This document shows positions 1 to 8,349 of a DNA stretch of 64,000 nucleotides, in pieces (positions within the stretch are counted from its first letter, which is position 1; the number at the start of each line of letters is the position of its first letter). Below the pieces are notes generated by a model, which made no database searches, was not told the origin of the DNA, and saw only the letters and a program-made list of their open reading frames with translations. The stretch comes from Hahellaceae bacterium (lineage in GTDB: Bacteria > Pseudomonadota > Gammaproteobacteria > Pseudomonadales > Oleiphilaceae), in contig JACKOD010000007.1 in assembly GCA_024234505.1 (NCBI GenBank), positions 21,029 to 85,028 of the forward strand, in the 5' to 3' direction. The position numbers and the translations under genes were made by a program.

Positions 1-441
1 GATAGCGCCTCTCAACACTGGCAGAGTACGGTGGAAGAATATCGCGCTCAACAACTGCAGTTACAGCGAAAAATTCGCCATATGGTGATAGGTATCGTTG
101 TTCTGTCGCTGGGGGCAGTATTTGCCGGTCACTGGTGGGCCGAGCGCAGTGCAGAGGTTCAATCCGCGTATTGGCAAGCTCAGTTTGAAGGACTGAAAGC
201 GCAAGTAGAAAAGACCTCGGTCAAAATGCCGATGACGGTGTCGGCCCCCGGCAATGATGTTCAGCAGCAACTTGATTTGCAAAGCAAGAAGTTGGCAGAA
301 CTGGAAGGCACCTTGCTGGAACATCAAATGACATTGCGGGATATTTCGGAAGTTCAGGAACAGTGGGGAACGGCACCTCCGGCGATCCGTCCGGCAAAGG
401 TCGAGCAAAAATCCCAGGACGCTTCCCGTAGTACACCCTGA
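1..441 (+). CDS. membrane-anchored coiled-coil protein, 5' end missing
   Basis: The reading frame is open to the left edge of the window, so the start of the gene lies outside; a GTG at 31 is an internal possibility only. The visible part has one strong membrane segment (about 20 residues around HMVIGIVVLSLGAVFAGHWW) followed by a Gln/Lys/Glu-rich region with coiled-coil character (ending near SEVQEQWG) and a polar C-terminus. This is a single-pass, bitopic layout with most of the visible chain on one side of the membrane. I do not recognise a family. Nothing downstream suggests an operon partner, since the next gene has its own ribosome binding site after a gap of about 95 bases. Confidence 0.6.
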   Translation, partial: DSASQHWQSTVEEYRAQQLQLQRKIRHMVIGIVVLSLGAVFAGHWWAERSAEVQSAYWQAQFEGLKAQVEKTSVKMPMTVSAPGNDVQQQLDLQSKKLAELEGTLLEHQMTLRDISEVQEQWGTAPPAIRPAKVEQKSQDASRSTP

Positions 442-536
442 TCGGATAATGTTTTGCTTAAGTTTTTGCAATCTTTAACGTTGCCGTCTGGCCTGATGTA
501 AAATCGCCACTCCGATTTAACTCACATGGAGTGGCT

Positions 537-1388
537 ATGCAGGTTGAAACCAAACCAAACCTTGAGGACGGCTCCCGTCCTTTGCTTCGGCGTATTCAAA
601 CGCTTATAGAGCGTCCTGCTTTCCAGCATACGATTCTGTGTCTTATTGTGCTTAATGCCGTCATTCTCGGTCTGGAAACCCATTCTGGTGTGATGGCCTC
701 GTTCGGTGGGGTGATTCGATGGTTGGACAATAGTTTACTGGTGGTGTTCGTTATCGAGATTGTGGCGCGTATAGCGGTCTATCGTCAGAGGTTCTTTCGT
801 GATACCTGGTCTTTGTTTGACTTTGCGGTGGTAGCGATAGCGCTGATTCCTGCCAGTGGCGGATTTGCCGTACTCAGAGCGTTGCGGGTATTGCGGGTGT
901 TGCGTGTGTTAACGATTGTGCCCTCGATGCGCAAAGTGGTCGGCGCCTTGGTGGGGGCAATTCCCGGCCTGACCTCGATAGCCTTGGTGTTGTTGCTGAT
1001 TTATTACGTGTTTGCGGTGATTGCAACCAATCTCTTCGCGGCGGACCATCCTGAATTTTTCGGCTCGCTGGGCGCGTCACTTTATACCTTGTTTCAGGTG
1101 ATGACACTGGAGAGTTGGTCGATGGGGGTGGCCCGGCCCGTGATGGAAACCCATCCGTATGCCTGGGCATTTTTTGTGCCCTTTATTCTGGTCGCTACCT
1201 TTACCATGTTGAACCTGTTTATCGCCATTATCGTTAATGCGATGCAGACGTTTAGTGAAAGTGAGGCTAAAGAAACCCGGGAAGCCGTGCAGCAAACGCA
1301 AGCGCATATCGAGGCTGATATGCATGCCGAAGTCAGGTTGTTACGCCGGGAGATCGCGGAGCTAAAAACCATGCTGCGGGAGAAATAG
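537..1388 (+). CDS. bacterial voltage-gated sodium channel (BacNav type)
   Basis: A single-domain six-helix ion channel that would assemble as a tetramer in the inner membrane and pass Na+ on depolarisation. The S4 voltage sensor shows arginines at every third position (R114, R117, R120, R123 in the stretch RALRVLRVLRVL). The pore contains TLESWS (residues about 190-195), the selectivity filter known from NaChBac/NavAb-type channels. After the last helix a charged heptad-like tail (about 240-283) matches the C-terminal coiled coil of this family. Length 283 residues is normal. I chose ATG 537 because GGAG at 528-531 is well placed; a GTG at 531 is also in frame. In marine bacteria such channels are linked to pH homeostasis and motility (established for the family); no partner gene is adjacent. 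Confidence 0.9.
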   Translation: MQVETKPNLEDGSRPLLRRIQTLIERPAFQHTILCLIVLNAVILGLETHSGVMASFGGVIRWLDNSLLVVFVIEIVARIAVYRQRFFRDTWSLFDFAVVAIALIPASGGFAVLRALRVLRVLRVLTIVPSMRKVVGALVGAIPGLTSIALVLLLIYYVFAVIATNLFAADHPEFFGSLGASLYTLFQVMTLESWSMGVARPVMETHPYAWAFFVPFILVATFTMLNLFIAIIVNAMQTFSESEAKETREAVQQTQAHIEADMHAEVRLLRREIAELKTMLREK

Positions 1389-1431
1389 CGCGCCTCGGTG
1401 CTCCGGGGTTGCAAGCGCCCCGGAGTAGTTT

Positions 1432-1908
1432 TCAGGTGAGATAGTTTAAAGGCACTTCGGTTCGGTCAATGATTCGACGAAGAATAAAACTTGAATGCAC
1501 CCCTGTTACGCCCGGTAGCCGGGTGAGACGCCCAAGCAGGAATGCCTGGTAATGCTCCATATCGGGTACGATGACTTCCACCAGATAATCGGCAGATTGG
1601 CCTGTAATGAGCGAGCAGGACACGACTTCGGGATAGGTTTCCAGCGCGGCTTCAAACGTTTCGAAGCGATCGGGCGTGTGCCTGTCCATGCTGATCTGGA
1701 TTAGCGCCGTCAGCTTTAATCCCAGTTTATCCGGGTTAAGTAATGTGACTGTCCGATTGATAATGCCACTTTCTTCCAGTTGCTTTACCCGGCGCGAGCA
1801 GGGTGAAGGGGACAGGCCCACTTTTTCCGCCAGATCCTGATTGCTGATACTGCCGTCCTTTTGTAATGCCTCCAGTATTCGCTGGTCATATCGATCGAGT
1901 TTTACCAT
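1432..1908 (-). CDS. Lrp/AsnC family transcriptional regulator
   Basis: A 158-residue protein with the two-part Lrp/AsnC layout: an N-terminal winged helix-turn-helix (about 3-60, including LDRYDQRILEALQKDG and the recognition region around SPSPCSRRVKQLE) and a C-terminal RAM-type effector-binding alpha/beta domain (about 65-145). These proteins form dimers to octamers and respond to amino acids. The start at 1908 is preceded by AAGG at a good distance; upstream codons to 1959 are in frame but less likely. It is transcribed away from leuA across a roughly 300-base gap, so it may control itself and leuA, which is inference from position only. Which amino acid it senses cannot be told. Confidence 0.9.
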   Translation of the reverse strand: MVKLDRYDQRILEALQKDGSISNQDLAEKVGLSPSPCSRRVKQLEESGIINRTVTLLNPDKLGLKLTALIQISMDRHTPDRFETFEAALETYPEVVSCSLITGQSADYLVEVIVPDMEHYQAFLLGRLTRLPGVTGVHSSFILRRIIDRTEVPLNYLT

Positions 1909-2030
1909 CACAAGTACCTTGTTTGCGAATTGATTGCTAAATACTTTTAAATAGCACAATTAAATTTCAATTAATTCGATTGCATTGGCTGTTTATTGCT
2001 AAATATAGGGTTTTTGCGGCTTAAATAGCA

Positions 2031-2060
2031 AACATTCACTCATGCCTTCTTCGTATAATT
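2031..2060 (+). promoter_or_regulatory. probable leuA promoter
   Basis: A consensus -10 hexamer TATAAT sits at 2054-2059, with only a weak -35 candidate about 17 bases upstream (ACATTC, 2031-2036). The A/T-rich stretch between this and the Lrp-family gene (1910-2050) has many short ATTT/AAAT runs of the sort Lrp-type proteins bind. A weak -35 would suit an activator-dependent promoter, but that is inference. Confidence 0.5.
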
Positions 2061-2063
2061 TCT

Positions 2064-2182
2064 TCCGTGGTTGAGAACCCGCACCCACGATAACCGCTTA
2101 ACCCTGCGGCATTACCCATGCGGCGGTGAATCCGAACAGCCCACAAGGCAAAGGATTGAAGCGGTTAAAATGGATAAATCCA
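2064..2182 (+). promoter_or_regulatory. structured leader upstream of leuA
   Basis: Between the TATAAT box and the leuA start, about 120 transcribed bases hold nested inverted repeats. The outer pair TAACCGCTT (2091-2099) and AAGCGGTTA (2159-2167) is a perfect 9-bp match enclosing about 60 bases that include a second G/C-rich repeat (TGCGGCATTACCCATGCGGC). A smaller stem CGTGG/CCACG precedes it. No run of leucine codons marks a classical leader peptide. It could be an attenuator, a riboswitch-like element or a protein-bound leader. I do not recognise a named RNA family. Confidence 0.4.
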
Positions 2183-2209
2183 ATGCCAGATCAACTCATG
2201 GATATCGTT

Positions 2210-3904
2210 ATGACACACCCAAAATACACTACTTTCGATCACCGTAAATACGCTCCTTTTGTGCCCGTGAAACTCGTCTCACGTACCTGGCCGGATCAAA
2301 TAATTACGCAAGCGCCGGATTGGTGCAGCGTTGATCTGCGCGATGGCAATCAGGCTTTGATCAATCCAATGACGGTAGAGCAGAAAAAGCAGTTATTTAC
2401 GCTGCTGGTGAAGGTGGGCTTTAAGGAAATCGAAGTTGGCTTTCCTGCGGCATCACAACCTGATTTCGATTTTGTTCGCTGGTTGATTGAAGAGAATCAG
2501 GTGCCTGAAGACGTCACGCTGCAGGTGCTGACCCAGGCGCGGGATGAGTTGATTGAGCGTACATTTGAGGCATTGAAAGGTGCAAGACGTGCGATTGTGC
2601 ATCTGTACAACTCTACCTCGCCCACGCAGCGTCAACGGGTATTCAATCTGGATAAGCAGGGCATTGTAAATGTGGCGGTGCGGGGTGCTGAAAAAGTAAA
2701 AGCGATGGCGAGTGCCAATCCACAAACCGATTGGGTGTTCCAGTATTCGCCGGAAAGTTTCAGTCAAACTGAACCTGACTTTGCGGTGCGGGTGGTGAAT
2801 GCCGTTATGGATGTGTGGCAGCCCACGGTCGAACGGCCGGCGATTGTGAACTTACCGGCCACGGTCGAAGTCTCGACGCCGAACCGGTATGCAGATCAGA
2901 TTGAATGGTTTTGCCGTGAAGTGGCACGTCGTGATGCAATGATTATCAGTGTACATACACATAACGATCGGGGGTGTGGTGTCGCGGCCGCCGAACTGGC
3001 GGTGATGGCAGGGGCGCAGCGCGTCGAGGGCACCCTGTTGGGGAATGGCGAGCGTACCGGAAATATGGATATCGTGACGATGGCGATGAACCTTTACAGT
3101 CAGGGGGTCGATCCGCAACTGAATCTGGCCGATATGGATGAAATCGTGCGGGTGGTAAAAGCCTGTACCGAATTGCCTGTACACCCCCGACACCCGTATG
3201 CAGGCGAGCTGGTTTACACCGCATTTTCGGGCAGTCATCAGGATGCCATTAATAAATGTCTGGCTCGTCAACAGCCGGATCAACGCTGGGATGTCACCTA
3301 TCTGCCGATTGATCCGAGTGATCTGGGGCGCAGTTATGAAGAAGTCATTCGGGTGAACAGTCAGTCTGGAAAAGGGGGCGTGGCTTATACGCTTGAACAT
3401 CACTATGGGCTGCATTTACCTCGTTGGCTGCAAATCGACTTCAGCCGGATTGTGCAGCAGTTTTCCGAACAGCGAGGGGGCGAAGTATCGCACGCCCAAA
3501 TGTGGACACTGTTTAATCAGCATTATTGCTCATCGCCTCAGGGCGAAGCGGCGGGCTGGCAGTTGGCCGGGTTCGATCTGAAACGCACCGAGTATGACCA
3601 GATTACCGCGCAACTGACGTCAGAAGGGGGCAGCCACGCGATAGTCGGCCAGGGTCAGGGGGTGATGGAAGCGTTTACCAATGCGCTGATCAATGACCTG
3701 GGGATTCAGGCGGATGTACAGGATTATCACGAACATGCGCTGGCCCAAGGGGCGGATGCCGAAGCCGTAACCTATGTGAAAGTAAAACTGGGCGGTCAGG
3801 TGATCATGGGGGTGGCCTTCCATACCGATATCGTTTCTGCCTCACTCAATGCCGTGTTGGCGGCGGTGAATCAGGTAAGTCGGCCAAACATGAAAGTTGC
3901 CTGA
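2210..3904 (+). CDS. leuA: 2-isopropylmalate synthase
   Basis: Condenses acetyl-CoA with 2-ketoisovalerate, the first committed step of leucine synthesis, in the cytosol. The TIM-barrel catalytic domain shows CSVDLRDGNQALINPM near the N-terminus and the metal-ligand segment HTHNDRG; GNGERTGNMD follows. The C-terminal regulatory domain (LeuA dimer/allosteric type, roughly the last 130 residues) binds leucine in the family. At about 564 residues it belongs to the longer (type 2) LeuA group. The frame is open back to a GTG at 2126, but that codon lies inside the predicted leader hairpin; ATG codons at 2183, 2198 and 2210 are all in frame, and I chose 2210 from the family start (MTHPKYTTFDHRKY). 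A strong hairpin terminator follows at 4000-4030. Confidence 0.95.
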   Translation: MTHPKYTTFDHRKYAPFVPVKLVSRTWPDQIITQAPDWCSVDLRDGNQALINPMTVEQKKQLFTLLVKVGFKEIEVGFPAASQPDFDFVRWLIEENQVPEDVTLQVLTQARDELIERTFEALKGARRAIVHLYNSTSPTQRQRVFNLDKQGIVNVAVRGAEKVKAMASANPQTDWVFQYSPESFSQTEPDFAVRVVNAVMDVWQPTVERPAIVNLPATVEVSTPNRYADQIEWFCREVARRDAMIISVHTHNDRGCGVAAAELAVMAGAQRVEGTLLGNGERTGNMDIVTMAMNLYSQGVDPQLNLADMDEIVRVVKACTELPVHPRHPYAGELVYTAFSGSHQDAINKCLARQQPDQRWDVTYLPIDPSDLGRSYEEVIRVNSQSGKGGVAYTLEHHYGLHLPRWLQIDFSRIVQQFSEQRGGEVSHAQMWTLFNQHYCSSPQGEAAGWQLAGFDLKRTEYDQITAQLTSEGGSHAIVGQGQGVMEAFTNALINDLGIQADVQDYHEHALAQGADAEAVTYVKVKLGGQVIMGVAFHTDIVSASLNAVLAAVNQVSRPNMKVA

Positions 3905-3932
3905 TTTGCATCGTGACGGGTGAGGGCATTGT

Positions 3933-4008
3933 CAGTGAAAAAATAGGGGCGGCAGTGAAAAAATAGAGAGGTTCAGTGAAAAAATAGAGAGGTTCAGTGA
4001 AAAAGCCG
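3933..4008 (+). repeat. short tandem repeat, about 21-bp unit
   Basis: The 14-mer CAGTGAAAAAATAG occurs at 3933, 3953 and 3974, and a fourth, diverged copy (CAGTGAAAAAGCCG) at 3995 runs directly into the 5' arm of the leuA terminator. Periods are 20, 21 and 21 bases. The core TTCAGTGAAAAAAT also occurs once inside the next gene at about 4213-4226. No coding role is apparent. Confidence 0.85.
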
Positions 4009-4030
4009 TGATCTAATATCGCGGCTTTTT
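4000..4030 (+). terminator. rho-independent terminator after leuA
   Basis: AAAAAGCCGTGAT (4000-4012), a five-base loop CTAAT and ATCGCGGCTTTTT (4018-4030) form a 13-bp stem with one G-U pair, flanked by A and T runs. The A/T symmetry could let it work in both directions. Confidence 0.85.
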
Positions 4031-4169
4031 CGTATCATTCTGACTACTTTAATGTCTTCAGCGTTATTTCCGGTCATAACATTCGTGAATCGTTGGAACC
4101 CTCAACCGGAAGCGGCCGGAGCCGATGCTGAAAATCGGGCTTCATGATTATTGAAACAGGGATATTAAT

Positions 4170-4919
4170 ATGTCGGACACACTCGTACTGAACACGTTTT
4201 CCATTTCACATTTCAGTGAAAAAATCCGGTGGACGCTCGATAAGTCGCACATCGCCTACCGCGAAAAGCCCTGGACGCCGTTTTTTCACGTATTGCCCGC
4301 GCTGGTGAAAGGCGGCAAAGCGACCACGGTGCCTATTCTTAAAATTCCCGGCGGCTATGTGCAGGACAGCACGGCGATATTAATGTGGCTGGAAAAGCAT
4401 TGCGCTCCCGTCACCCTGATTCCCACGGACGCCAAACTACGAGAAGCGGTCTGGCAGTGGGAAGATAAATTCGATCGCATGGGTTCTCACATTATTCGTT
4501 ATGCGTATTCGGAAGCATTGAATTTTCCGGATGCGGTGATTGATGTCTGGACGCTGGATGCCAATCGCTTTCAAAAGGCGGTGCTCAAGCGGTCTTTCCC
4601 GGTGTTGCAAAAGGTATTCAGAAAATTACTGGGTATTTCCAGTGTGGGAGTGGCTCGTTCCAGACAAGTGGTTGAACAAAGTCTGGAGGCGATTGCCCAA
4701 CAGATCGCCTCTGGTGAGCGTTATCTTGTGGGAGGGCAGCTAACCGTGGCTGACATTACCGCTGCCTCGCTGCTGGCGCCGCTGGTTTGTCCGGATGAGC
4801 ACCCCGTCTATAGCCGCCCGATGTATCGCGAGAGCATGAAGGCGATTACCGCGCAGTACGAAAATCATCCCGCTTTTGCGTGGGTCAAAGAAATGTACCG
4901 GATGCATCGTCGCCAGTGA
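4170..4919 (+). CDS. glutathione S-transferase family protein
   Basis: A 249-residue two-domain GST-fold protein, expected in the cytosol. The N-terminal thioredoxin-like domain starts MSDTLVLNTFSISHFSEK, has the cis-proline stretch TTVPIL (about 50-55) and the glutathione gamma-glutamyl contact QDSTAI (about 63-68). The helical C-terminal domain follows, with LVGGQLTVADITAAS, the usual N-capping-box region with its conserved aspartate. The substrate cannot be deduced. AGGGAT about ten bases before ATG 4170 serves as the ribosome binding site. It stands alone between two terminator-like hairpins. Confidence 0.85.
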   Translation: MSDTLVLNTFSISHFSEKIRWTLDKSHIAYREKPWTPFFHVLPALVKGGKATTVPILKIPGGYVQDSTAILMWLEKHCAPVTLIPTDAKLREAVWQWEDKFDRMGSHIIRYAYSEALNFPDAVIDVWTLDANRFQKAVLKRSFPVLQKVFRKLLGISSVGVARSRQVVEQSLEAIAQQIASGERYLVGGQLTVADITAASLLAPLVCPDEHPVYSRPMYRESMKAITAQYENHPAFAWVKEMYRMHRRQ

Positions 4920-4927
4920 TTTATGTT

Positions 4928-4954
4928 GCCCGACGTTGTTGTGATGCGTCGGGC
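4928..4954 (+). terminator. hairpin after the GST gene
   Basis: GCCCGACG (4928-4935) pairs perfectly with CGTCGGGC (4947-4954) across an 11-base loop. It is followed by GTGTTT, a weak T tract, so termination is likely but not certain. Confidence 0.55.
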
Positions 4955-4980
4955 GTGTTTGACCCTCAATTGTCTTAAAA

Positions 4981-5010
4981 GTGACACTTTGTTTCAAAAT
5001 TACTGTCACA
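4981..5010 (+). promoter_or_regulatory. inverted repeat upstream of alkaline phosphatase, possible operator
   Basis: GTGACA (4981-4986) and TGTCAC (5004-5009) form an inverted repeat about 90 bases before the phosphatase start. TGTCAC is the half-site motif of Pho boxes, but the expected direct repeat at an 11-base period is not present, so PhoB control is only a possibility. Confidence 0.3.
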
Positions 5011-5094
5011 TTTCTCCTCTATTGTCGTGCCTGCTTAGCTTTTGATTACAACGAGTGTCTGATTACAGACCCTGAACGACATAGGGAGTACACC

Positions 5095-6639
5095 ATGAAA
5101 AAGAGCACGCTTACGCGTGGCTTGCTCACGCTTGCCATCGCGGTTGCCACTCAGTCAGCTGTGGCTGATTTGCCTGAATACCAGAAAAGCAGTAGCTGGT
5201 TTACCGATAGCCAAACCCTGTTGCAACAAAAACTCCAGAACAGCCGCGAGCAGAAAGCCGTTAAAAACGTGATTCTGTTTGTAGGGGATGGCATGGGCGT
5301 GTCTACTCTGACCGCAGCGCGTATTCTCGAAGGTCAGCAACAGGGCAAAACTGGTGAAGAAAACTTTCTGAGTTTTGAAAAGTTCCCGTTCAGTGGTTTG
5401 GTTAAAACCTATAACACCAACCAGCAAACGCCGGATTCCGCCGGCACCATGACTGCCATGATGTCAGGTGTGAAAACCAAGGCCGGTGTTATCAATATCA
5501 GTGAAGACACATTGCGGGCCGATTGTGCATCCAGCAAAGGCAAGGAAGTCAGCACGCTGCTTGAAATGGCCGAATATCAGGGGATGGCAACCGGTGTCGT
5601 TACGACGGCTCGTATTACCCATGCTACGCCTGCCGCGACTTACGCAAAAACCCCCGAGCGTGACTGGGAATACAGCGCCAAAGGCGATTGTAAGGACATT
5701 GCTACCCAGATGATCGAGTTTCCGATAGGGGACGGTATTGACGTGGCCATGGGGGGTGGCCGTCGTAACTTTTTGCCTAAAGAGATGAAAGATGTTGAAG
5801 GCAAATCAGGCAAGCGTACCGATGGCGTTAACCTGGTTGAAACCTGGAAAAGCAAGCACGCCCAAGGCGTCTACATAGAAACACAGGCGCAGTTCGATGC
5901 GATTCCGGCGGGCACCAAACAGGTGTTGGGATTGTTCAATGACTCTCATATGCGTTACGAGGCAGATCGTGCCAACGACACCGCAGGTGAGCCCTCGCTG
6001 ACCGAAATGACGAAAAAAGCGTTGTCGGTGCTGAAGCAAAATGACAAAGGCTTTTTCCTGATGGTAGAAGGCGGGCGTATTGATCATGGACATCACGCAG
6101 GCAGCGCCTACAACGCGTTAACAGATGCCATAGAGTTTTCGAAGGCGGTGAAAGCGGCCACCGAAAATGTGAATCTGGATGAAACCCTGATTCTGGTGAC
6201 CGCCGATCACAGCCACGTTTTCACGATTGCCGGCTATCCGACCCGTGGTAACCCGATTCTGGGATTGGTTGTCAGCAACGACAAAACCGGTAGCGCGCAA
6301 ACCTCACCCGTATTGGCCGATGACAACAAACCCTATACCGCCGTGGGCTATCAGAACGGGCTGGGCTATGCCGATCTGGGTACCACGACCGATGCCGATG
6401 CTCGCTACAACTCGGGTGCGCTCGGTGGTCGTGCCGTGGACTTGAGCTCGGTGGACACTAAGTCCTCCGGATTCCATCAGGAAGCACTGGTGCCTCTGCA
6501 GGATTCCGAAACTCATGCAGGTGAAGACGTTGCCATTCATGCCACCGGTGCCAGCGCTTATCTGGTTCAGGGCGACATGGAGCAGCACCAGATATTTCAC
6601 ATCATGTCCCGGGCATTGGGTTTGTCCAAGTCTGAATAA
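5095..6639 (+). CDS. phoA: alkaline phosphatase, exported (PhoA type)
   Basis: Releases phosphate from organic monoesters, in the periplasm or outside. A Sec signal peptide covers residues 1-24 (MKKSTLTRGLLTLAIAVATQ then SAVA|D). Metal and active-site motifs of the family are all present: VGDGMG, the nucleophile serine in DSAGTM, GGRIDHGHHAG, TADHSH and ETHAGEDV. At 514 residues it is longer than E. coli PhoA (471). The start at 5095 has GGGAG seven bases upstream; the frame opens at 4981 but the extra residues lack a start signal. A close paralogue follows after only 32 bases, so the two are likely co-transcribed. Confidence 0.93.
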   Translation: MKKSTLTRGLLTLAIAVATQSAVADLPEYQKSSSWFTDSQTLLQQKLQNSREQKAVKNVILFVGDGMGVSTLTAARILEGQQQGKTGEENFLSFEKFPFSGLVKTYNTNQQTPDSAGTMTAMMSGVKTKAGVINISEDTLRADCASSKGKEVSTLLEMAEYQGMATGVVTTARITHATPAATYAKTPERDWEYSAKGDCKDIATQMIEFPIGDGIDVAMGGGRRNFLPKEMKDVEGKSGKRTDGVNLVETWKSKHAQGVYIETQAQFDAIPAGTKQVLGLFNDSHMRYEADRANDTAGEPSLTEMTKKALSVLKQNDKGFFLMVEGGRIDHGHHAGSAYNALTDAIEFSKAVKAATENVNLDETLILVTADHSHVFTIAGYPTRGNPILGLVVSNDKTGSAQTSPVLADDNKPYTAVGYQNGLGYADLGTTTDADARYNSGALGGRAVDLSSVDTKSSGFHQEALVPLQDSETHAGEDVAIHATGASAYLVQGDMEQHQIFHIMSRALGLSKSE

Positions 6640-6671
6640 TCCGGCGTAAGTTGAAGCGAGAGGAATCACAA

Positions 6672-8261
6672 ATGAAAAATACAGCGAAATTCGCACTCAC
6701 TACGCTGACGGTAGCCATGCTGGCTGCCTGTAGCGATGACAAAACAAACGACGCGCCGGCCTCGCCGGTCGTACCCGAAGTAAAGCAGCTCGAATTGCCT
6801 GCTGTACAAAAAGATTCTGCCTGGTTTAAAGAGGCAAAATCGGCGGTGACGGAAGATCTGGCGAGAACGGTAAATGCCAATAAAGGTGCCGCCAAAAATA
6901 TCATCCTCTTTGTCGGCGATGGGATGGGGATTTCTACGGTGACCGCGGCGCGCATTCTGGAAGGACAAATGCAGGGCGGCATGGGTGAAGAGCATCAGAT
7001 CAGTTTTGAAACCCTGCCATTTGTTGGCCTGTCGAAAACCTATAACACCAATCAGCAGACCCCCGACTCAGCCGGAACCATGACCGCGATGACCACGGGT
7101 GTGAAATCCAAAGCCGGGGTACTCAATATTGATGAGTCTGTGGCACGTCAGGATTGCACGGGCAGTCAGGGTAAAGAGCTGACGACCATTGCAGAACTGG
7201 CGGAACTGAAAGGTAAATCCACCGGTATTGTCAGTACAGCGAGAATTACCCACGCGACCCCGGCAGCCGTTTATGCCAAGTCACCGGATCGTGATTATGA
7301 GTATGAAGCGCCCGCAGGATGCAAGGATATCGCGTTGCAAATGATTGAGTTTGCGGCAGGCGATGGTCTGGATGTAGTGATGGGAGGCGGTCGTCGTAAC
7401 TTCCTGCCTAACACGCTGGTCGATGTTGAAGGCAAAAAGGGCAAGCGCAAAGATAACCGTAATCTGGTGGATGAATGGAAAACCAAAAATCCTGGCGGTG
7501 TCTATGTCGAGACTCAGGCCGAGTTTGACGCCATTCCTGCGACCAGTACTCGCATCATGGGCTTGTTTAACGACTCGCATATGCGCTACGAAGCCGACCG
7601 TAAAAACGACGTGAAAGGCGAACCATCGTTGAGTCAGATGACGGCTAAATCTATTGAGGCATTGTCGAAGAATGACAAAGGTTACTTCCTGATGGTTGAA
7701 GCCGGTCGTATTGACCACGGACACCACGCAGGCAGTGCCTACAATGCGCTGACCGATACGGTGGAGCTTGCCAAAGCGGTGAAAGTCGCCATGGATAAGA
7801 CCAGCGTGGAAGATACCCTGATCATCGTGACGGCTGACCATAGCCATGTGTTCACGATTGCGGGCTATCCTACTCGTGGTAACCCGATTCTGGGTAAGGT
7901 TGTGGGTAACAATGCCAATGGCGTTGCACAGAACACGCCGGTCCTGGCGTCCGACAATATGCCCTATACCACGGTGGGTTATCTGAATGGTTTGGGCTAT
8001 GCCAGTCTGGGCTCGGAAACCGATGGTGATGTGCGTTATAACAGTGCCGCCGACGCGGGACGTAAAGACCTGACCGCTGTCGATACCACCAGCCCCGGTT
8101 TCCATCAGGAAGCGTTGGTTCCACTGAGCGGAGGCGAAACCCATGCGGGTGAAGATGTGGGTATCTTCTCTCGGGGGCCGGGAGCACATCTCCTGACCGG
8201 TACGGTTGAACAGAACTTTATCTTCCATGTGATGAGCTACGCGGGTGACCTTCTGCCTTGA
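6672..8261 (+). CDS. alkaline phosphatase, lipoprotein paralogue
   Basis: A tandem paralogue of the preceding phosphatase, aligned over nearly its full length and with the same active-site blocks (VGDGMG, DSAGTM, RIDHGHHAG, TADHSH, ETHAGEDV). It differs in its N-terminus: MKNTAKFALTTLTVAMLAAC is a lipoprotein signal with lipobox LAAC, and serine at +2 suggests the outer membrane. A short acidic/proline linker follows the lipidated cysteine. GAGAGGAA precedes ATG 6672. The pair gives one soluble and one membrane-tethered enzyme, a plausible outcome of duplication followed by change of address. Phosphate-dependent regulation is likely by family, not shown here. Confidence 0.93.
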   Translation: MKNTAKFALTTLTVAMLAACSDDKTNDAPASPVVPEVKQLELPAVQKDSAWFKEAKSAVTEDLARTVNANKGAAKNIILFVGDGMGISTVTAARILEGQMQGGMGEEHQISFETLPFVGLSKTYNTNQQTPDSAGTMTAMTTGVKSKAGVLNIDESVARQDCTGSQGKELTTIAELAELKGKSTGIVSTARITHATPAAVYAKSPDRDYEYEAPAGCKDIALQMIEFAAGDGLDVVMGGGRRNFLPNTLVDVEGKKGKRKDNRNLVDEWKTKNPGGVYVETQAEFDAIPATSTRIMGLFNDSHMRYEADRKNDVKGEPSLSQMTAKSIEALSKNDKGYFLMVEAGRIDHGHHAGSAYNALTDTVELAKAVKVAMDKTSVEDTLIIVTADHSHVFTIAGYPTRGNPILGKVVGNNANGVAQNTPVLASDNMPYTTVGYLNGLGYASLGSETDGDVRYNSAADAGRKDLTAVDTTSPGFHQEALVPLSGGETHAGEDVGIFSRGPGAHLLTGTVEQNFIFHVMSYAGDLLP

Positions 8262-8286
8262 TATCAGGGCGACTGGTAAATCAGCA

Positions 8287-8319
8287 GGGGTGGGCCGCTG
8301 AGCCTGCCCCACCGACGTT
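8287..8319 (+). terminator. weak terminator-like hairpin
   Basis: GGTGGG (8289-8294) can pair with CCCACC (8308-8313), followed by GACGTTTTG. The short stem and interrupted T tract make this a weak call; the next gene begins 37 bases later and may be read through. Confidence 0.3.
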
Positions 8320-8349
8320 TTGTCTGAAAATTAAAGAAGTGTGAATGAG

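Noticed and set aside
3933..4008. CRISPR-like repeat array
   Set aside because: The 20-21-base period leaves spacers of only 6-7 bases and the repeats contain no palindrome; a simple tandem repeat.
4990..5030. Canonical Pho box before phoA
   Set aside because: Single TGTCA-like half-sites occur, but not as direct repeats with 11-base period; recorded only as a weak inverted repeat.
7281..8312. 343-codon open frame on the minus strand across the second alkaline phosphatase
   Set aside because: It mirrors a strongly coding plus-strand gene, has no start signal and no recognisable motif; a codon-bias shadow.
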